Assembly: GCF_009827635.1 (NCBI RefSeq)
Contig: NZ_WTYW01000001.1
Coordinates: forward strand, 328,001-392,000
Length of the DNA: 64,000 nucleotides
DNA from: Parapontixanthobacter aurantiacus
GTDB lineage: Bacteria; Pseudomonadota; Alphaproteobacteria; Sphingomonadales; Sphingomonadaceae
Direction of reading: 5' to 3'
In this document: positions 27,567-35,308 of the stretch, in pieces
How positions within the stretch are numbered: the first letter of the stretch is position 1
How the letters are laid out: each line of letters opens with the position of its first letter
The notes under the pieces: generated by a model
What the model was told of the DNA's origin: nothing
The model's database searches: none
Seen by the model: the letters and a program-made list of their open reading frames with translations, nothing else
Made by a program: the position numbers and the translations under genes

Positions 27567-27948
27567 TATCGCGACCTTGCATACCGCGCCGGCGGAACTG
27601 TCGAAGCTGCCGTCTCCCGGCCTTATTCGGCGCGTGATCAGGCAGAGGCAGGAACGTTCCGCCCTGTTCGAGGCGGATCTGTTTGCGGACCCTGCGTGGG
27701 ACATGCTGCTGGATCTGGCGGCGGCCCATGCGGAAGGGCAGCGGGTATCGGTCACGTCGCTGTGCATCGCTTCTGGTGTTCCGACGACGACCGCCTTGCG
27801 CTGGATTGCGCAGCTGACGGCGAAGGGTCTGGTGGAAAAGGTCCAGGACGCGATCGACCGTCGCCGCGCCTTCGTCCGGCTGACGGACCGTAGCATTGCC
27901 GCGATCGCGCGCTATTTCAGGAACGTCGAGCCTGCTCCGGCTCTATGA
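27559..27948 (+). CDS. MarR-like winged-helix DNA-binding protein
   Basis: A protein of 129 residues. The central part, ADPAWDMLLDLAAAHAEGQ then VSVTSLCIASGVPTTTALRW and LTAKGLVEKVQDAIDRRRAF, is a winged helix-turn-helix with the wing seen as the DRRRAFVRLT turn, as in MarR-type regulators. The ATG at 27559 overlaps the preceding stop by 8 bp; an in-frame ATG at 27544 is possible. No ligand-binding domain is present. Converges on the siroheme synthase gene with stops one base apart or less. Confidence 0.78.
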   Translation: MPDIATLHTAPAELSKLPSPGLIRRVIRQRQERSALFEADLFADPAWDMLLDLAAAHAEGQRVSVTSLCIASGVPTTTALRWIAQLTAKGLVEKVQDAIDRRRAFVRLTDRSIAAIARYFRNVEPAPAL

Positions 27949-28737
27949 TTTCGGCGAACGAAGGATAAGCGTCAGGCCGTCCGGCTCATCGTCTGGATCG
28001 GTCGGTCGATGACCTGAAGGACGACGGACGGCGTCGGCACGCGCTCGGGCGAGAATTTCCGCAGGCACGTCGTCGTCGTGAAAAATCGTGTCGGCTCGCC
28101 CCAGCAGGCGTGCCTGCCGCAAGGTCAGTTCCTCCGGGTCGTGGCTCGAAAGGCGTATTTCGAAAGTCTCCGGGCGATTCTCGGACCCTGCACCTTCTAG
28201 GAAGGCCGGGAGCTTGTCGATTGCCCCGTCATCGAACGGGTCGAGTGTTCCGCCTTCGCCCAATGCCGCATCGAGCGCCTGACGGCGTGCATCTCCGTCC
28301 GGAAAGCGCCGGCGCAAGGCATCGCGCGCATCCGACAGCCCGCTCGCGAGCCGTCCTAGTTGCCTCGGCAAGAGGAGCTCGAGCCGCAAGCGCAGGTGCT
28401 TCGCGAGACCGGCGGAGGCTCCGCCTGTTCCGATCGCGATGAGAACCGGGTCGCGATCGCAGATGCTCGGAGTCGTGAAGTCGCAGAGGTTCGGCATATC
28501 CGCGACATTGACGAGGAGGCCTGCCCGCTTCAATCCCGTCGCGATGCGTGTCGCGCGGGCTTCGCCCTCGATGGCGACGAATGCGAGATGTGCGTGGTGC
28601 GCCTCGGCTTCGCTGACCGGAATTCCCCCGGCACGCTCGATCAGGCGACGCTTGGCTTCCGCCATGGCGCCTTCGCCGACGAGGACGACCTTCCGACCCT
28701 CTATGCGGTGGAAAAGGGGGAGGGACCGGATCGTCAC
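27943..28737 (-). CDS. Siroheme synthase N-terminal type (precorrin-2 dehydrogenase/ferrochelatase) with vestigial SUMT end
   Basis: A 264-residue protein. Residues about 1-190 are the CysG-N/Met8p module: SLPLFHRIEGRKVVLVG with the NAD loop GEGAMAEAKRR and CDFTTPSICDRDPVLIAIGTGG. It would oxidise precorrin-2 and insert iron to make siroheme. The last ~75 residues include LTLRQARLLGRADTIFHDD, clearly alignable with the start of SUMT, but the rest of that methyltransferase domain is absent, so it looks like a truncated CysG. The full SUMT is the separate cobA at 3797-4555. It starts with a GTG overlapping the lysA stop (GTGA). Confidence 0.87.
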   Translation of the reverse strand: MTIRSLPLFHRIEGRKVVLVGEGAMAEAKRRLIERAGGIPVSEAEAHHAHLAFVAIEGEARATRIATGLKRAGLLVNVADMPNLCDFTTPSICDRDPVLIAIGTGGASAGLAKHLRLRLELLLPRQLGRLASGLSDARDALRRRFPDGDARRQALDAALGEGGTLDPFDDGAIDKLPAFLEGAGSENRPETFEIRLSSHDPEELTLRQARLLGRADTIFHDDDVPAEILARARADAVRRPSGHRPTDPDDEPDGLTLILRSPKS

Positions 28738-29996
28738 AGCCAGTCGGGTACCCGCTCTGCGTTCATGATGCTGTCGGCGGCTATGCGGTCGGCGACGACC
28801 GCGAAACGATCCCCGTCGACCAGCACTTCGGCGACGAAACCCCGGCTGTTGTAGCTCGAGGCCATCGTCGCGCCATAGGCCCCGGCGGTGCGAAAAATGG
28901 CGAGATCGCCACGTTCGAGCCGGTCGCATTGGCGTCCGGTGGCGAAGGTATCGCCCGTCTCGCAGATCGGTCCGACTATGTTCGCCGTCATTTCTTCGCC
29001 GTCCGGCTCGACCGCCACGAAATCATGCCATGCGCCGTACATCGCTGGGCGGGCAAGGTCGTTCATCGCTGCGTCCACCACGACGAAAGGATGCACGACG
29101 CCGCGCTTCACCCGCACTACGCGGGTCAACAAAACCCCGGCATTTCCGGCGATTACGCGGCCAGGCTCGAAAGCCAGTGAAACGTCCCAATCCTGCGTCA
29201 CTCGCCGGACCATCGCGCCATATTCGCCGGGACTCGGAAGTATCTCGCCGCTTTTGTAGGGGACGCCCAAGCCACCTCCGAGGTCGACCTGACGGACAGA
29301 TTGACCAGATTCTCGCAGCGTTTTCAGAAGCTTGCCCAGCTTTTCGAAGGCCGCTTCTAACGGGGCGAGATCGGATAGCTGGCTGCCGATATGCATAGCG
29401 AGACCCCGCATCTCGAGGCCGGGGACCGTTGCCAGCCGCGCATAGAGGCTTGCGGCATCGCCGATAGGCGTGCCGAACTTGTTATCCGCCTTGCCGGTCG
29501 AGATCTTGTCGTGCGTTCCTGCATCGACATCGGGATTGATGCGCAGGGCACAGCGTGCCCGCATCCCCATTTCGGAAGCAATTTCAGAGAGTTCCTCGCC
29601 CTCTTCCTCGCTTTCGAGATTGAATTGGCCGATCCCGGCTTCGAGCGCGGCGCGCAATTCCGCAGCCGTCTTGCCCACCCCGGAGAACACGATCTTGGCC
29701 GGTTCCATCCCGGCGGCCAGCGCCCGGCGAAGCTCGCCAACAGATACGACATCGGCGCCATATCCCTGATTTGCCAGGACTTTCAGGACCGCAAGGTTGG
29801 GGTTGGCCTTGACCGCGAAAGCCAGCAGAGGCTCGCCACGTCCCACCCCGGCCAGAGCGTCGCGGAAGACCGCGGCATGACGCTCCAGCGTCGCCTTCGA
29901 ATAGACATAGACCGGCGTCCCGACCTCGTCGGCGATACGAGACATCGGTACATCTTCGCAGTGCAAGTGCCCGTCTTTTAACTGGAAATGATCCAT
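28734..29996 (-). CDS. lysA: Diaminopimelate decarboxylase
   Basis: A 420-residue PLP fold-III decarboxylase making lysine from meso-diaminopimelate. The PLP lysine is Lys63 in LAFAVKANPNLAVL, the glycine-rich phosphate loop is DLGGGLGVPY, and GPICETGDTFA carries the active-site Cys across the dimer. The ATG at 29996 suits homologues; the ORF extends 45 bp further without similarity. It is downstream of argH and the small lipoprotein and upstream of the siroheme gene. Confidence 0.96.
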   Translation of the reverse strand: MDHFQLKDGHLHCEDVPMSRIADEVGTPVYVYSKATLERHAAVFRDALAGVGRGEPLLAFAVKANPNLAVLKVLANQGYGADVVSVGELRRALAAGMEPAKIVFSGVGKTAAELRAALEAGIGQFNLESEEEGEELSEIASEMGMRARCALRINPDVDAGTHDKISTGKADNKFGTPIGDAASLYARLATVPGLEMRGLAMHIGSQLSDLAPLEAAFEKLGKLLKTLRESGQSVRQVDLGGGLGVPYKSGEILPSPGEYGAMVRRVTQDWDVSLAFEPGRVIAGNAGVLLTRVVRVKRGVVHPFVVVDAAMNDLARPAMYGAWHDFVAVEPDGEEMTANIVGPICETGDTFATGRQCDRLERGDLAIFRTAGAYGATMASSYNSRGFVAEVLVDGDRFAVVADRIAADSIMNAERVPDWL

Positions 29997-30124
29997 CTCT
30001 GTCCTGAATTTCGCTACTCTAAAACGCTTTTTACGCCTCAACAGAGGGCATTTCCGCGATGATCCACAATGGCACCTAAACAGCCCTCAATGATGTCGAG
30101 CCCGGCTCTACGGTCGTTGGTCCG

Positions 30125-30370
30125 TCACTCCGGCGGGATGTCGAACGGGTCGTCCTCGCGCTCTTCCGAACGGCGGCGCAATTCGGTGCTGCGTTGCGGT
30201 GCGGCCTGCGGATCGAGTTCGAGAAGCTCGGTCGAACTCGGCGGCTCGCTCGCTCCGTAGGGGACCGGCGGCAGGTCCTGACCGGGCGCGGGTTCGAGGG
30301 CGGTCTTGCGGGCGCATCCCGAAAGGGCGAGGGCGGCGACGACCCCGGCAACTATCCATGTGCGTTTCAT
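30125..30370 (-). CDS. Small lipoprotein between argH and lysA
   Basis: An 81-residue exported lipoprotein. Residues 1-19 form a signal peptide ending in the lipobox ALSGC with Cys19; the mature part is Pro- and acid-rich ([15 protein letters not shown]). The ATG overlaps the argH stop (ATGA). Position upstream of lysA is shared with the small LptM/YifL-type lipoproteins in many proteobacteria, but this protein is longer and no identity is claimed. Confidence 0.8.
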   Translation of the reverse strand: MKRTWIVAGVVAALALSGCARKTALEPAPGQDLPPVPYGASEPPSSTELLELDPQAAPQRSTELRRRSEEREDDPFDIPPE

Positions 30371-31767
30371 AAGGCGATACCCAGTTGCGATGCGGCTTCC
30401 GCGACGCGCGCTCTTACCTGATCGGGCGCGGTCCCGCCATAGGAGTTGCGCGAGGCGGCAGAGGCATCGACCGACAGCGCCGCGAAGATGCGCTCGTCGA
30501 TCCGTTCGTCAATCCCGCGCAGGTCGTCGAGCGACAAGGCGTCGAGCGCGACGCCTTTCGCTTCGGCCATCTTCACCGCTGCGCCCGTGATGTGATGCGC
30601 CTCGCGGAACGGAATGTCCGCCTCGCGCACCAGCCAGTCGGCGAGGTCGGTCGCGGTCGCGTAGCCCAGTTCCGCCGCCGCCCGCATCCGCTCGGTATTG
30701 AAGGTGCAGCCTTCGATCATGCCGGTCATGGCAGCAAGGCAGAGCTCCAGCAGGCCAGCCGCTTCGAAGGCCGGCGGCTTGTCGTCCTGCATGTCCTTGG
30801 AATAGGCGAGCGGCAGCCCCTTCATCGTCACCATCAGCGCCGTCGTGCAACCGATGATCCGCCCCGTATGCCCGCGCACCAGTTCGGCGGCGTCCGGGTT
30901 CTTCTTCTGCGGCATGATAGAGCTGCCGGTGGACAGCGTGTCCGGCATCCGGACGAAGCCGTAGGGCTGGCTTGCCCAGATGATCATTTCTTCTGCAAGG
31001 CGAGAGAGGTGGATCGCGCATTGGCTCGCCGCCATCAGGTAGTCCATTGCGAAGTCGCGATCCGATACCGCGTCGAGCGAGTTGCGCGTCGGCGCGGCGA
31101 AGCCCAGTTCCCCGGCCGTCGCATCGCGGTCGATCGCAAAGCCCGTTCCGGCGAGCGCCGCACTGCCCAGCGGACATTCGTCCAGCCGCTCGCGCGCCGC
31201 GGAAAACCGCGCGACGTCCCGCCGTGCCATCTCGTAATAGGCCATGAGATGATGGCCCAGCGTCACCGGTTGGGCCGTCTGGAGGTGCGTAAAGCCCGGC
31301 ATGATGGCGGCGGCGTGTTCATCGGCCCGCGTGACGAGCGCCCTTTGCAATGCGAGGAGGCCAGCCGAAGCACGGTCGAGCGCGTCGCGCACCCATAGCT
31401 TGAAGTCGGTCGCCACCTGGTCGTTGCGGCTGCGGGCGGTATGCAACCTTCCGGCGACCGGGCCGATCATTTCGGTCAGCCGCGCCTCGACCGTCATGTG
31501 AATATCTTCGAGGTCCCAGTCCTCCGGCACGCCATCGCTCTCATATTCGGCGGCAATCCGGTCGAGACCGTTCAGGATGGTTTGGCTATCCGCTTCGCTG
31601 ACGATGCCTGCCTTGCCGAGCATCCGCGCATGCGCTTTGGACGCCTGAATGTCCTGCCGCCACAGCGCCTTGTCGAAGGGGATGGAGGCGTTTATCTCGC
31701 GCATGATCGCGCTTGGCCCGGCGGCGAAGCGTCCGCCCCACATCTTGTTGGAGCCGTCTTGCTTCAT
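30367..31767 (-). CDS. argH: Argininosuccinate lyase
   Basis: A 466-residue fumarase/aspartase-superfamily enzyme that releases arginine and fumarate. The superfamily signature [12 protein letters not shown] and the [10 protein letters not shown] region are intact, with [14 protein letters not shown] as the third conserved block. The start is ambiguous: the ATG at 31767 overlaps the divergent tlpA-like start codon, while the ATG at 31743 (MWGGRF) matches how many homologues begin. Downstream genes are a lipoprotein and lysA. Confidence 0.95.
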   Translation of the reverse strand: MKQDGSNKMWGGRFAAGPSAIMREINASIPFDKALWRQDIQASKAHARMLGKAGIVSEADSQTILNGLDRIAAEYESDGVPEDWDLEDIHMTVEARLTEMIGPVAGRLHTARSRNDQVATDFKLWVRDALDRASAGLLALQRALVTRADEHAAAIMPGFTHLQTAQPVTLGHHLMAYYEMARRDVARFSAARERLDECPLGSAALAGTGFAIDRDATAGELGFAAPTRNSLDAVSDRDFAMDYLMAASQCAIHLSRLAEEMIIWASQPYGFVRMPDTLSTGSSIMPQKKNPDAAELVRGHTGRIIGCTTALMVTMKGLPLAYSKDMQDDKPPAFEAAGLLELCLAAMTGMIEGCTFNTERMRAAAELGYATATDLADWLVREADIPFREAHHITGAAVKMAEAKGVALDALSLDDLRGIDERIDERIFAALSVDASAASRNSYGGTAPDQVRARVAEAASQLGIAL

Positions 31768-32359
31768 GGCCTTTTCGCTATCGTCCTCGTTCCGCTCGTC
31801 GCTCACGCTGCTGTCCGTCCTGTTACTGGGCGCCTGCGATAATGGCGGGGAAGAGGCCGCGCAACCGCAAGGCGCGTTGCCCGCGGCGAAGCCTGCCTTG
31901 AGCGGCGAAATCGATACGGGCGAGGCGGGCAGCCTGATGCCGGCGGTCCTGCTGACGAACCCGGAAGGAGGCGAACTGAACACCGGGGCGCTTCAGGGAC
32001 AGCCCGTGCTCATCAATCTGTGGGCGACCTGGTGCGGGCCATGCGTCGTGGAGATGCCGATGCTCGACACGATCGCCGCAGATTACGAAGGCCGGCTGCG
32101 CGTCGTCACGGTGAGCCAGGACCTTCGCGGGGCGGAAGTGGTCGAACCGTTCTTCAGCGAGCGCGAACTGGCGAACTTGCCTCAATGGCTCGATCCCGAA
32201 GCGAAACTCGGCGCGGCGCTGTCGGACGGGGCTGCGGGCTTGCCGCTGACGGTGCTTTACGATGCGCAAGGGCGCGAAGTCTGGCGCGTGCTGGGCGCGT
32301 ATGACTGGACGAGCGCGGAGGCACGGCAGCGCATCGACGCGGCCCTCGCCGCCGAATGA
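31766..32359 (+). CDS. TlpA-like thioredoxin-fold lipoprotein
   Basis: A protein of 197 residues. The signal peptide ends in the lipobox LLGAC (Cys24), followed by a flexible Ala/Gly/Pro segment and a thioredoxin-fold TlpA/ResA domain. The redox motif WCGPC is at 89-93 and the cis-Pro stretch is GLPLTVLYD near 160. Likely a periplasmic membrane-tethered thiol reductant, perhaps for cytochrome c maturation. Its ATG overlaps the argH ATG on the opposite strand by two bases. It is the last chromosomal gene before the integrated element. Confidence 0.88.
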   Translation: MAFSLSSSFRSSLTLLSVLLLGACDNGGEEAAQPQGALPAAKPALSGEIDTGEAGSLMPAVLLTNPEGGELNTGALQGQPVLINLWATWCGPCVVEMPMLDTIAADYEGRLRVVTVSQDLRGAEVVEPFFSERELANLPQWLDPEAKLGAALSDGAAGLPLTVLYDAQGREVWRVLGAYDWTSAEARQRIDAALAAE

Positions 32360-32391
32360 AGGGCACGTCAAAAGGTGTGATAAAAGAGGGA

Positions 32392-32449
32392 ATGGTGGGT
32401 GATGACAGGCTCGAACTGCCGACCCTCTCGGTGTAAACGAGATGCTCTA
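32392..32449. repeat. Left attachment-site repeat (tRNA-Val 3' remnant)
   Basis: A 58-bp perfect direct copy of 44801-44858. It contains CCA, discriminator, acceptor, T-arm and anticodon arm of tRNA-Val on the minus strand, then breaks off in what would be the D-arm, so it cannot form a functional tRNA. It marks the displaced chromosomal 3' end left by integration next to the integrase gene. Confidence 0.93.
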
Positions 32450-32556
32450 TTGCTTATGGAGTTGTACGGCCTTCTACGAAGGTTCGAAATATCGTAGTTT
32501 TTCAACACTTTTCACTGGGCCGTACCTTCCTCGGTTAGATCAGGTTGCATATCGTT

Positions 32557-32576
32557 GGCTTACTATATGCTTACTA
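32557..32576. promoter_or_regulatory. Possible arm-type integrase sites, left end
   Basis: GGCTTACTATATG at 32557-32569 with a second GCTTACTA at 32569-32576. A near-identical GGCTTACTATGTG occurs at 44737-44749, close to the right repeat. Paired short repeats near both ends of the element resemble arm-type integrase-binding sites, but this is pattern-based only. Confidence 0.4.
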
Positions 32577-32595
32577 GAACGCCGGGAAAAGCGAA

Positions 32596-33813
32596 GTGAA
32601 TGCGATCAAAATCACCAAGTCTGTCGTCGATGCTGCCAAGCCAGGAGATGTGGACCATTTCATCTGGGATGCGCTTCTGAACGGTTTCGGGTTGAAGGTC
32701 ACACCCCGCGGCAAGAAGGTCTATGTCTTGAATTATCGGGTCGAAGGTAGCCGCCAACAAAAACGTGCAACGATTGGGCCACATGGCGCGCCGTGGACAT
32801 TGCAGCAGGCGCGGAAAGAAGCCGAGCAGATACTGTTCGCTGCTAGCCAAGGAATTGACCATAATGCGGAGAAAAAGCGGCGTCGCATCGAAAGCGTCGA
32901 TTTAGCGTTCGATACCTATGCCGAATTTTTCACGAACGAGTACCTTCGAGCAAACTGGCCAGGCTCATTTGATCGAGCGTCATCAGTGTTGCGGTGTCAT
33001 GCAATTCCCCATTTCGGAAAGAAACCAATTACAAAGATAACGAAGCGGGATGTTGCTGAATGGTTGGACGGGCTGAAGGACAGGAATGCTACGGCAAGAA
33101 AAGCTGCTGAAGTTGTTGGCAAAATGTTTCGGTGGGCGGAGGACCGCGGTGACTTAGAACGAAGCCCGCTCGATCGAACACCAAGGCCCAAACCAAATCC
33201 CGGTCGTGAACGGTTCCTCGATGAACATGAGCTGCGCTTAGTATGGCGGGCGGCAGAAAGTCTTGACCATCCATACGGATCGATGGTGCAGTTGCTTGCC
33301 CTTTCAGGACAGCGCTTAGGCGAAGTAAGCGGAATGCGATGGGATGAGTTGAATTTCGACCAAAGCATTTGGGAAGTCCCGAAAAGCCGCACGAAATCGG
33401 GCCGGGGAAACGTGGTTCCGCTTACGTCGCAAATGAAAGCTCTGTTGCAAAAAACGCAGAACATCGGTCCTATTGTATTCAGCGTTTCCGGCTCCAATCG
33501 GTTGGGAAACTTGGCACGGCTAAAAAGACGGCTAGATGCGAAGATCGATGAACTGACGCGGGAAGAAGGCACGTTGCCGATTGAACATTGGACGCTTCAC
33601 GACCTTAGACGAACTGTGGCAACGGCACTTCAAAGGTTGGGCGTTTCGCCAGATATGATCGAAGTCATTCAAGGCCGGACGCTGAAGCTCGGAGCAGGGC
33701 AGCGGTATCAACGCTATGACTATCTGCCGGAGAAGCAAACTGCCATGGCAAAATGGGACGCGTATCTCGCACAAATAACAGCCGAACAGTGTGCTGAAGA
33801 GTCGTCTTCCTAA
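32596..33813 (+). CDS. Tyrosine-type site-specific integrase (P4-like, DUF4102 arm domain)
   Basis: A 405-residue integrase. Residues about 1-95 form the DUF4102 arm-binding domain with GFGLKVTPRGKKVYVLNYRV. About 103-190 is the SAM-like core-binding domain, and the catalytic domain has Arg240 (LSGQRLGEVSGMRW), His335 and Arg338 (LHDLRRT), and the nucleophile tyrosine in YQRYDY at 371-376. It starts with GTG (32596), preceded by GGGAAA. It sits 147 bp inside the left repeat and should catalyse integration into tRNA-Val. Confidence 0.94.
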   Translation: MNAIKITKSVVDAAKPGDVDHFIWDALLNGFGLKVTPRGKKVYVLNYRVEGSRQQKRATIGPHGAPWTLQQARKEAEQILFAASQGIDHNAEKKRRRIESVDLAFDTYAEFFTNEYLRANWPGSFDRASSVLRCHAIPHFGKKPITKITKRDVAEWLDGLKDRNATARKAAEVVGKMFRWAEDRGDLERSPLDRTPRPKPNPGRERFLDEHELRLVWRAAESLDHPYGSMVQLLALSGQRLGEVSGMRWDELNFDQSIWEVPKSRTKSGRGNVVPLTSQMKALLQKTQNIGPIVFSVSGSNRLGNLARLKRRLDAKIDELTREEGTLPIEHWTLHDLRRTVATALQRLGVSPDMIEVIQGRTLKLGAGQRYQRYDYLPEKQTAMAKWDAYLAQITAEQCAEESSS

Positions 33814-33930
33814 CAGAACGATCCTCTCACGCCCTCTCGTAAGGCCATTTAGCGATGATTTTCGCGCCTGGTTTCTCGTTCAGCACGCTGAATGACTGAG
33901 CTTCATTTCGTTGAAACCGTTGCTAAATTT

Positions 33931-33974
33931 ATTCCGCGCGTATTCCGCGCGTATTTCGCGCGTATTCCGCGCGG
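33931..33974. repeat. Four tandem 11-bp repeats upstream of alpA-like gene
   Basis: Units ATTCCGCGCGT, ATTCCGCGCGT, ATTTCGCGCGT and ATTCCGCGCGG at 33931, 33942, 33953 and 33964. The last unit makes a 12-bp palindrome TTCCGCGCGGAA at 33965-33976. The 11-bp period keeps the units on one face of the helix, as in binding sites for a regulator or replication protein. It lies 123 bp before the AlpA-like gene. Confidence 0.8.
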
Positions 33975-34096
33975 AAATTGCGCGCATTACCCTCTTCCAA
34001 TCCTCTTGCAGTCGCGCATTTTTCTCTGGCTCATCCAACGATGGGCAGCGCGATCCAACTGGATACGCTTACGTCAAACGAACCTGGAGATGAGAA

Positions 34097-34312
34097 ATGG
34101 TTTTGGAAGATTTCCCACCAAACATGCGAACGCGGCAGGCCGCTCTATACCTCGATATTTCGGAAAGCTTGCTGGAGAAACTGCGCGTAGTTGGCGGTGG
34201 TCCGCCCTATGCAAAAATTGGCCGAAGTGTCGTTTACCGAAGGCATGCCCTGGATGCTTGGCTACTTGAAAGCGAACTGACCAGCACAAGCGATCGACAA
34301 TTGGCGGCATGA
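34097..34312 (+). CDS. AlpA-like/excisionase-type helix-turn-helix protein
   Basis: A 71-residue DNA-binding protein of the HTH_17 (MerR-like/AlpA) fold. The first helices RTRQAALYLDISESLLEKL carry the HTH, then PYAKIGRSVVYRRHALDAWLL is the typical wing and C-terminal helix. In P4-like elements and PICIs, AlpA activates the integrase or excision; here it lies 283 bp after int. It may bind the 11-bp repeats in front of it, which is inference. The next gene begins after 1-13 bp. Confidence 0.83.
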   Translation: MVLEDFPPNMRTRQAALYLDISESLLEKLRVVGGGPPYAKIGRSVVYRRHALDAWLLESELTSTSDRQLAA

Positions 34313-34325
34313 TTTGGAACGAAAA

Positions 34326-34943
34326 GTGGCAAAAACGAAAAACCGAAAACGCGCTGTCGATAAGACCGGTCGCAATAAGCACGAAAAGTTCGTCATGCTG
34401 GAATCGTTCCTGCTTAAGTCGGCCGCATATCGACTTCTATCTCCGCAAGCTCGCGCCTTGTTGGTCGAATTTCTCCATCTTTATAACGGCGTCAACAACA
34501 GGGAGATTTACATGTCACAGAGGCAGGCTGCCGACCTGCTTAACGTCAAGATGCATCGAACCGCCGGAAAATATATTCAGGAATTGGAAGAGAAGGGTTT
34601 CGTGCGAACAATTGTGAAGGGGAGTTTCGACAACAAGCAGCCATTGGCGTCGGTCTACGAACTTACCATGAAAGATGTGGGCGAAAGGCATGCAACCAAA
34701 GATTTCATGCGTTATCGTCCGACAGATAAGGAAAAACGGCGTATGCAAAATATGCGCCTGCCGTGGTTAGAAAAGCGACCAACTGGGTTGAATAATCTAC
34801 CCAATGGGTTTCTCGACGTAGGCAGAAATCAGCCCCGTCACGATGAATTCTCAGATGCGAACGTGGGCGAAATATGCTCCACATATAATATACCAGCAGA
34901 GGGTGATAACTCCGGCGACGACCAGCTTAGAGACGCGGCTTAG
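34326..34943 (+). CDS. Winged-helix protein, possible replication initiator or regulator
   Basis: About 205 residues. The middle segment SAAYRLLSPQARALLVEFL then MSQRQAADLLNVKMHRTAGK and ELEEKGFVRTIVKG is a winged helix of the type seen in replication-initiator-like and GntR-like proteins of small elements. The C-terminal third is hydrophilic and rich in Asn/Asp. The GTG at 34326 has GGAAC just upstream; a TTG at 34314 would add four residues. It follows the AlpA-like gene on the same strand. In PICI order this is the rep position, but a helicase/primase domain is lacking. Confidence 0.65.
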   Translation: MAKTKNRKRAVDKTGRNKHEKFVMLESFLLKSAAYRLLSPQARALLVEFLHLYNGVNNREIYMSQRQAADLLNVKMHRTAGKYIQELEEKGFVRTIVKGSFDNKQPLASVYELTMKDVGERHATKDFMRYRPTDKEKRRMQNMRLPWLEKRPTGLNNLPNGFLDVGRNQPRHDEFSDANVGEICSTYNIPAEGDNSGDDQLRDAA

Positions 34944-35308
34944 AACTGTTAAATGAAGCGGGGTCGCATCAAAGCGGCCCCGTGCTTCGTATCTGACAAA
35001 GCGGTGTCGAGATGGGCAAACATTTGCTGGACGAGATAGCGGTCTTTTTGGCTTGATACCGCCTTCCTCTTGCGACGTTCTACAAAGTCAGACGAGAAAG
35101 GCTTTCTCAAAGCTCATAACGCTACCAAGTTTGAAAACGCCGCTTTTCTCACCCCACAACCCCCTAGCATTCGCAACGAGCCGTTCGGCTCTGTAGGCCA
35201 ATTGCGGCCACCTGATAGGGAAATGATAGGGGTCACCTTCCCTATTCAGATTTTTACCCGTTGCGGTTAGAGCGGACAGCTTGAGGAACGAGGGAGGAAT
35301 CGCTGCAC
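34944..35308. other. Gap between rep-like gene and hsdM
   Basis: 365 bp without a convincing gene. It holds an inverted repeat around ATAGGGAA and TTCCCTAT near 35216-35245, about 65-95 bp before the hsdM start, and the purine-rich GAGGAACGAGGGAGGAA directly before the hsdM ATG. The element's R-M promoter probably lies here; I could not fix it. Confidence 0.45.

Noticed and set aside
32392-32449. Left repeat considered as a second functional tRNA-Val
   Set aside because: The sequence diverges after the anticodon arm; the D-arm and 5' acceptor strand are missing.
35070-35270. 66-codon ORF before hsdM
   Set aside because: No ribosome site, no recognisable sequence, and it covers the likely R-M promoter region.
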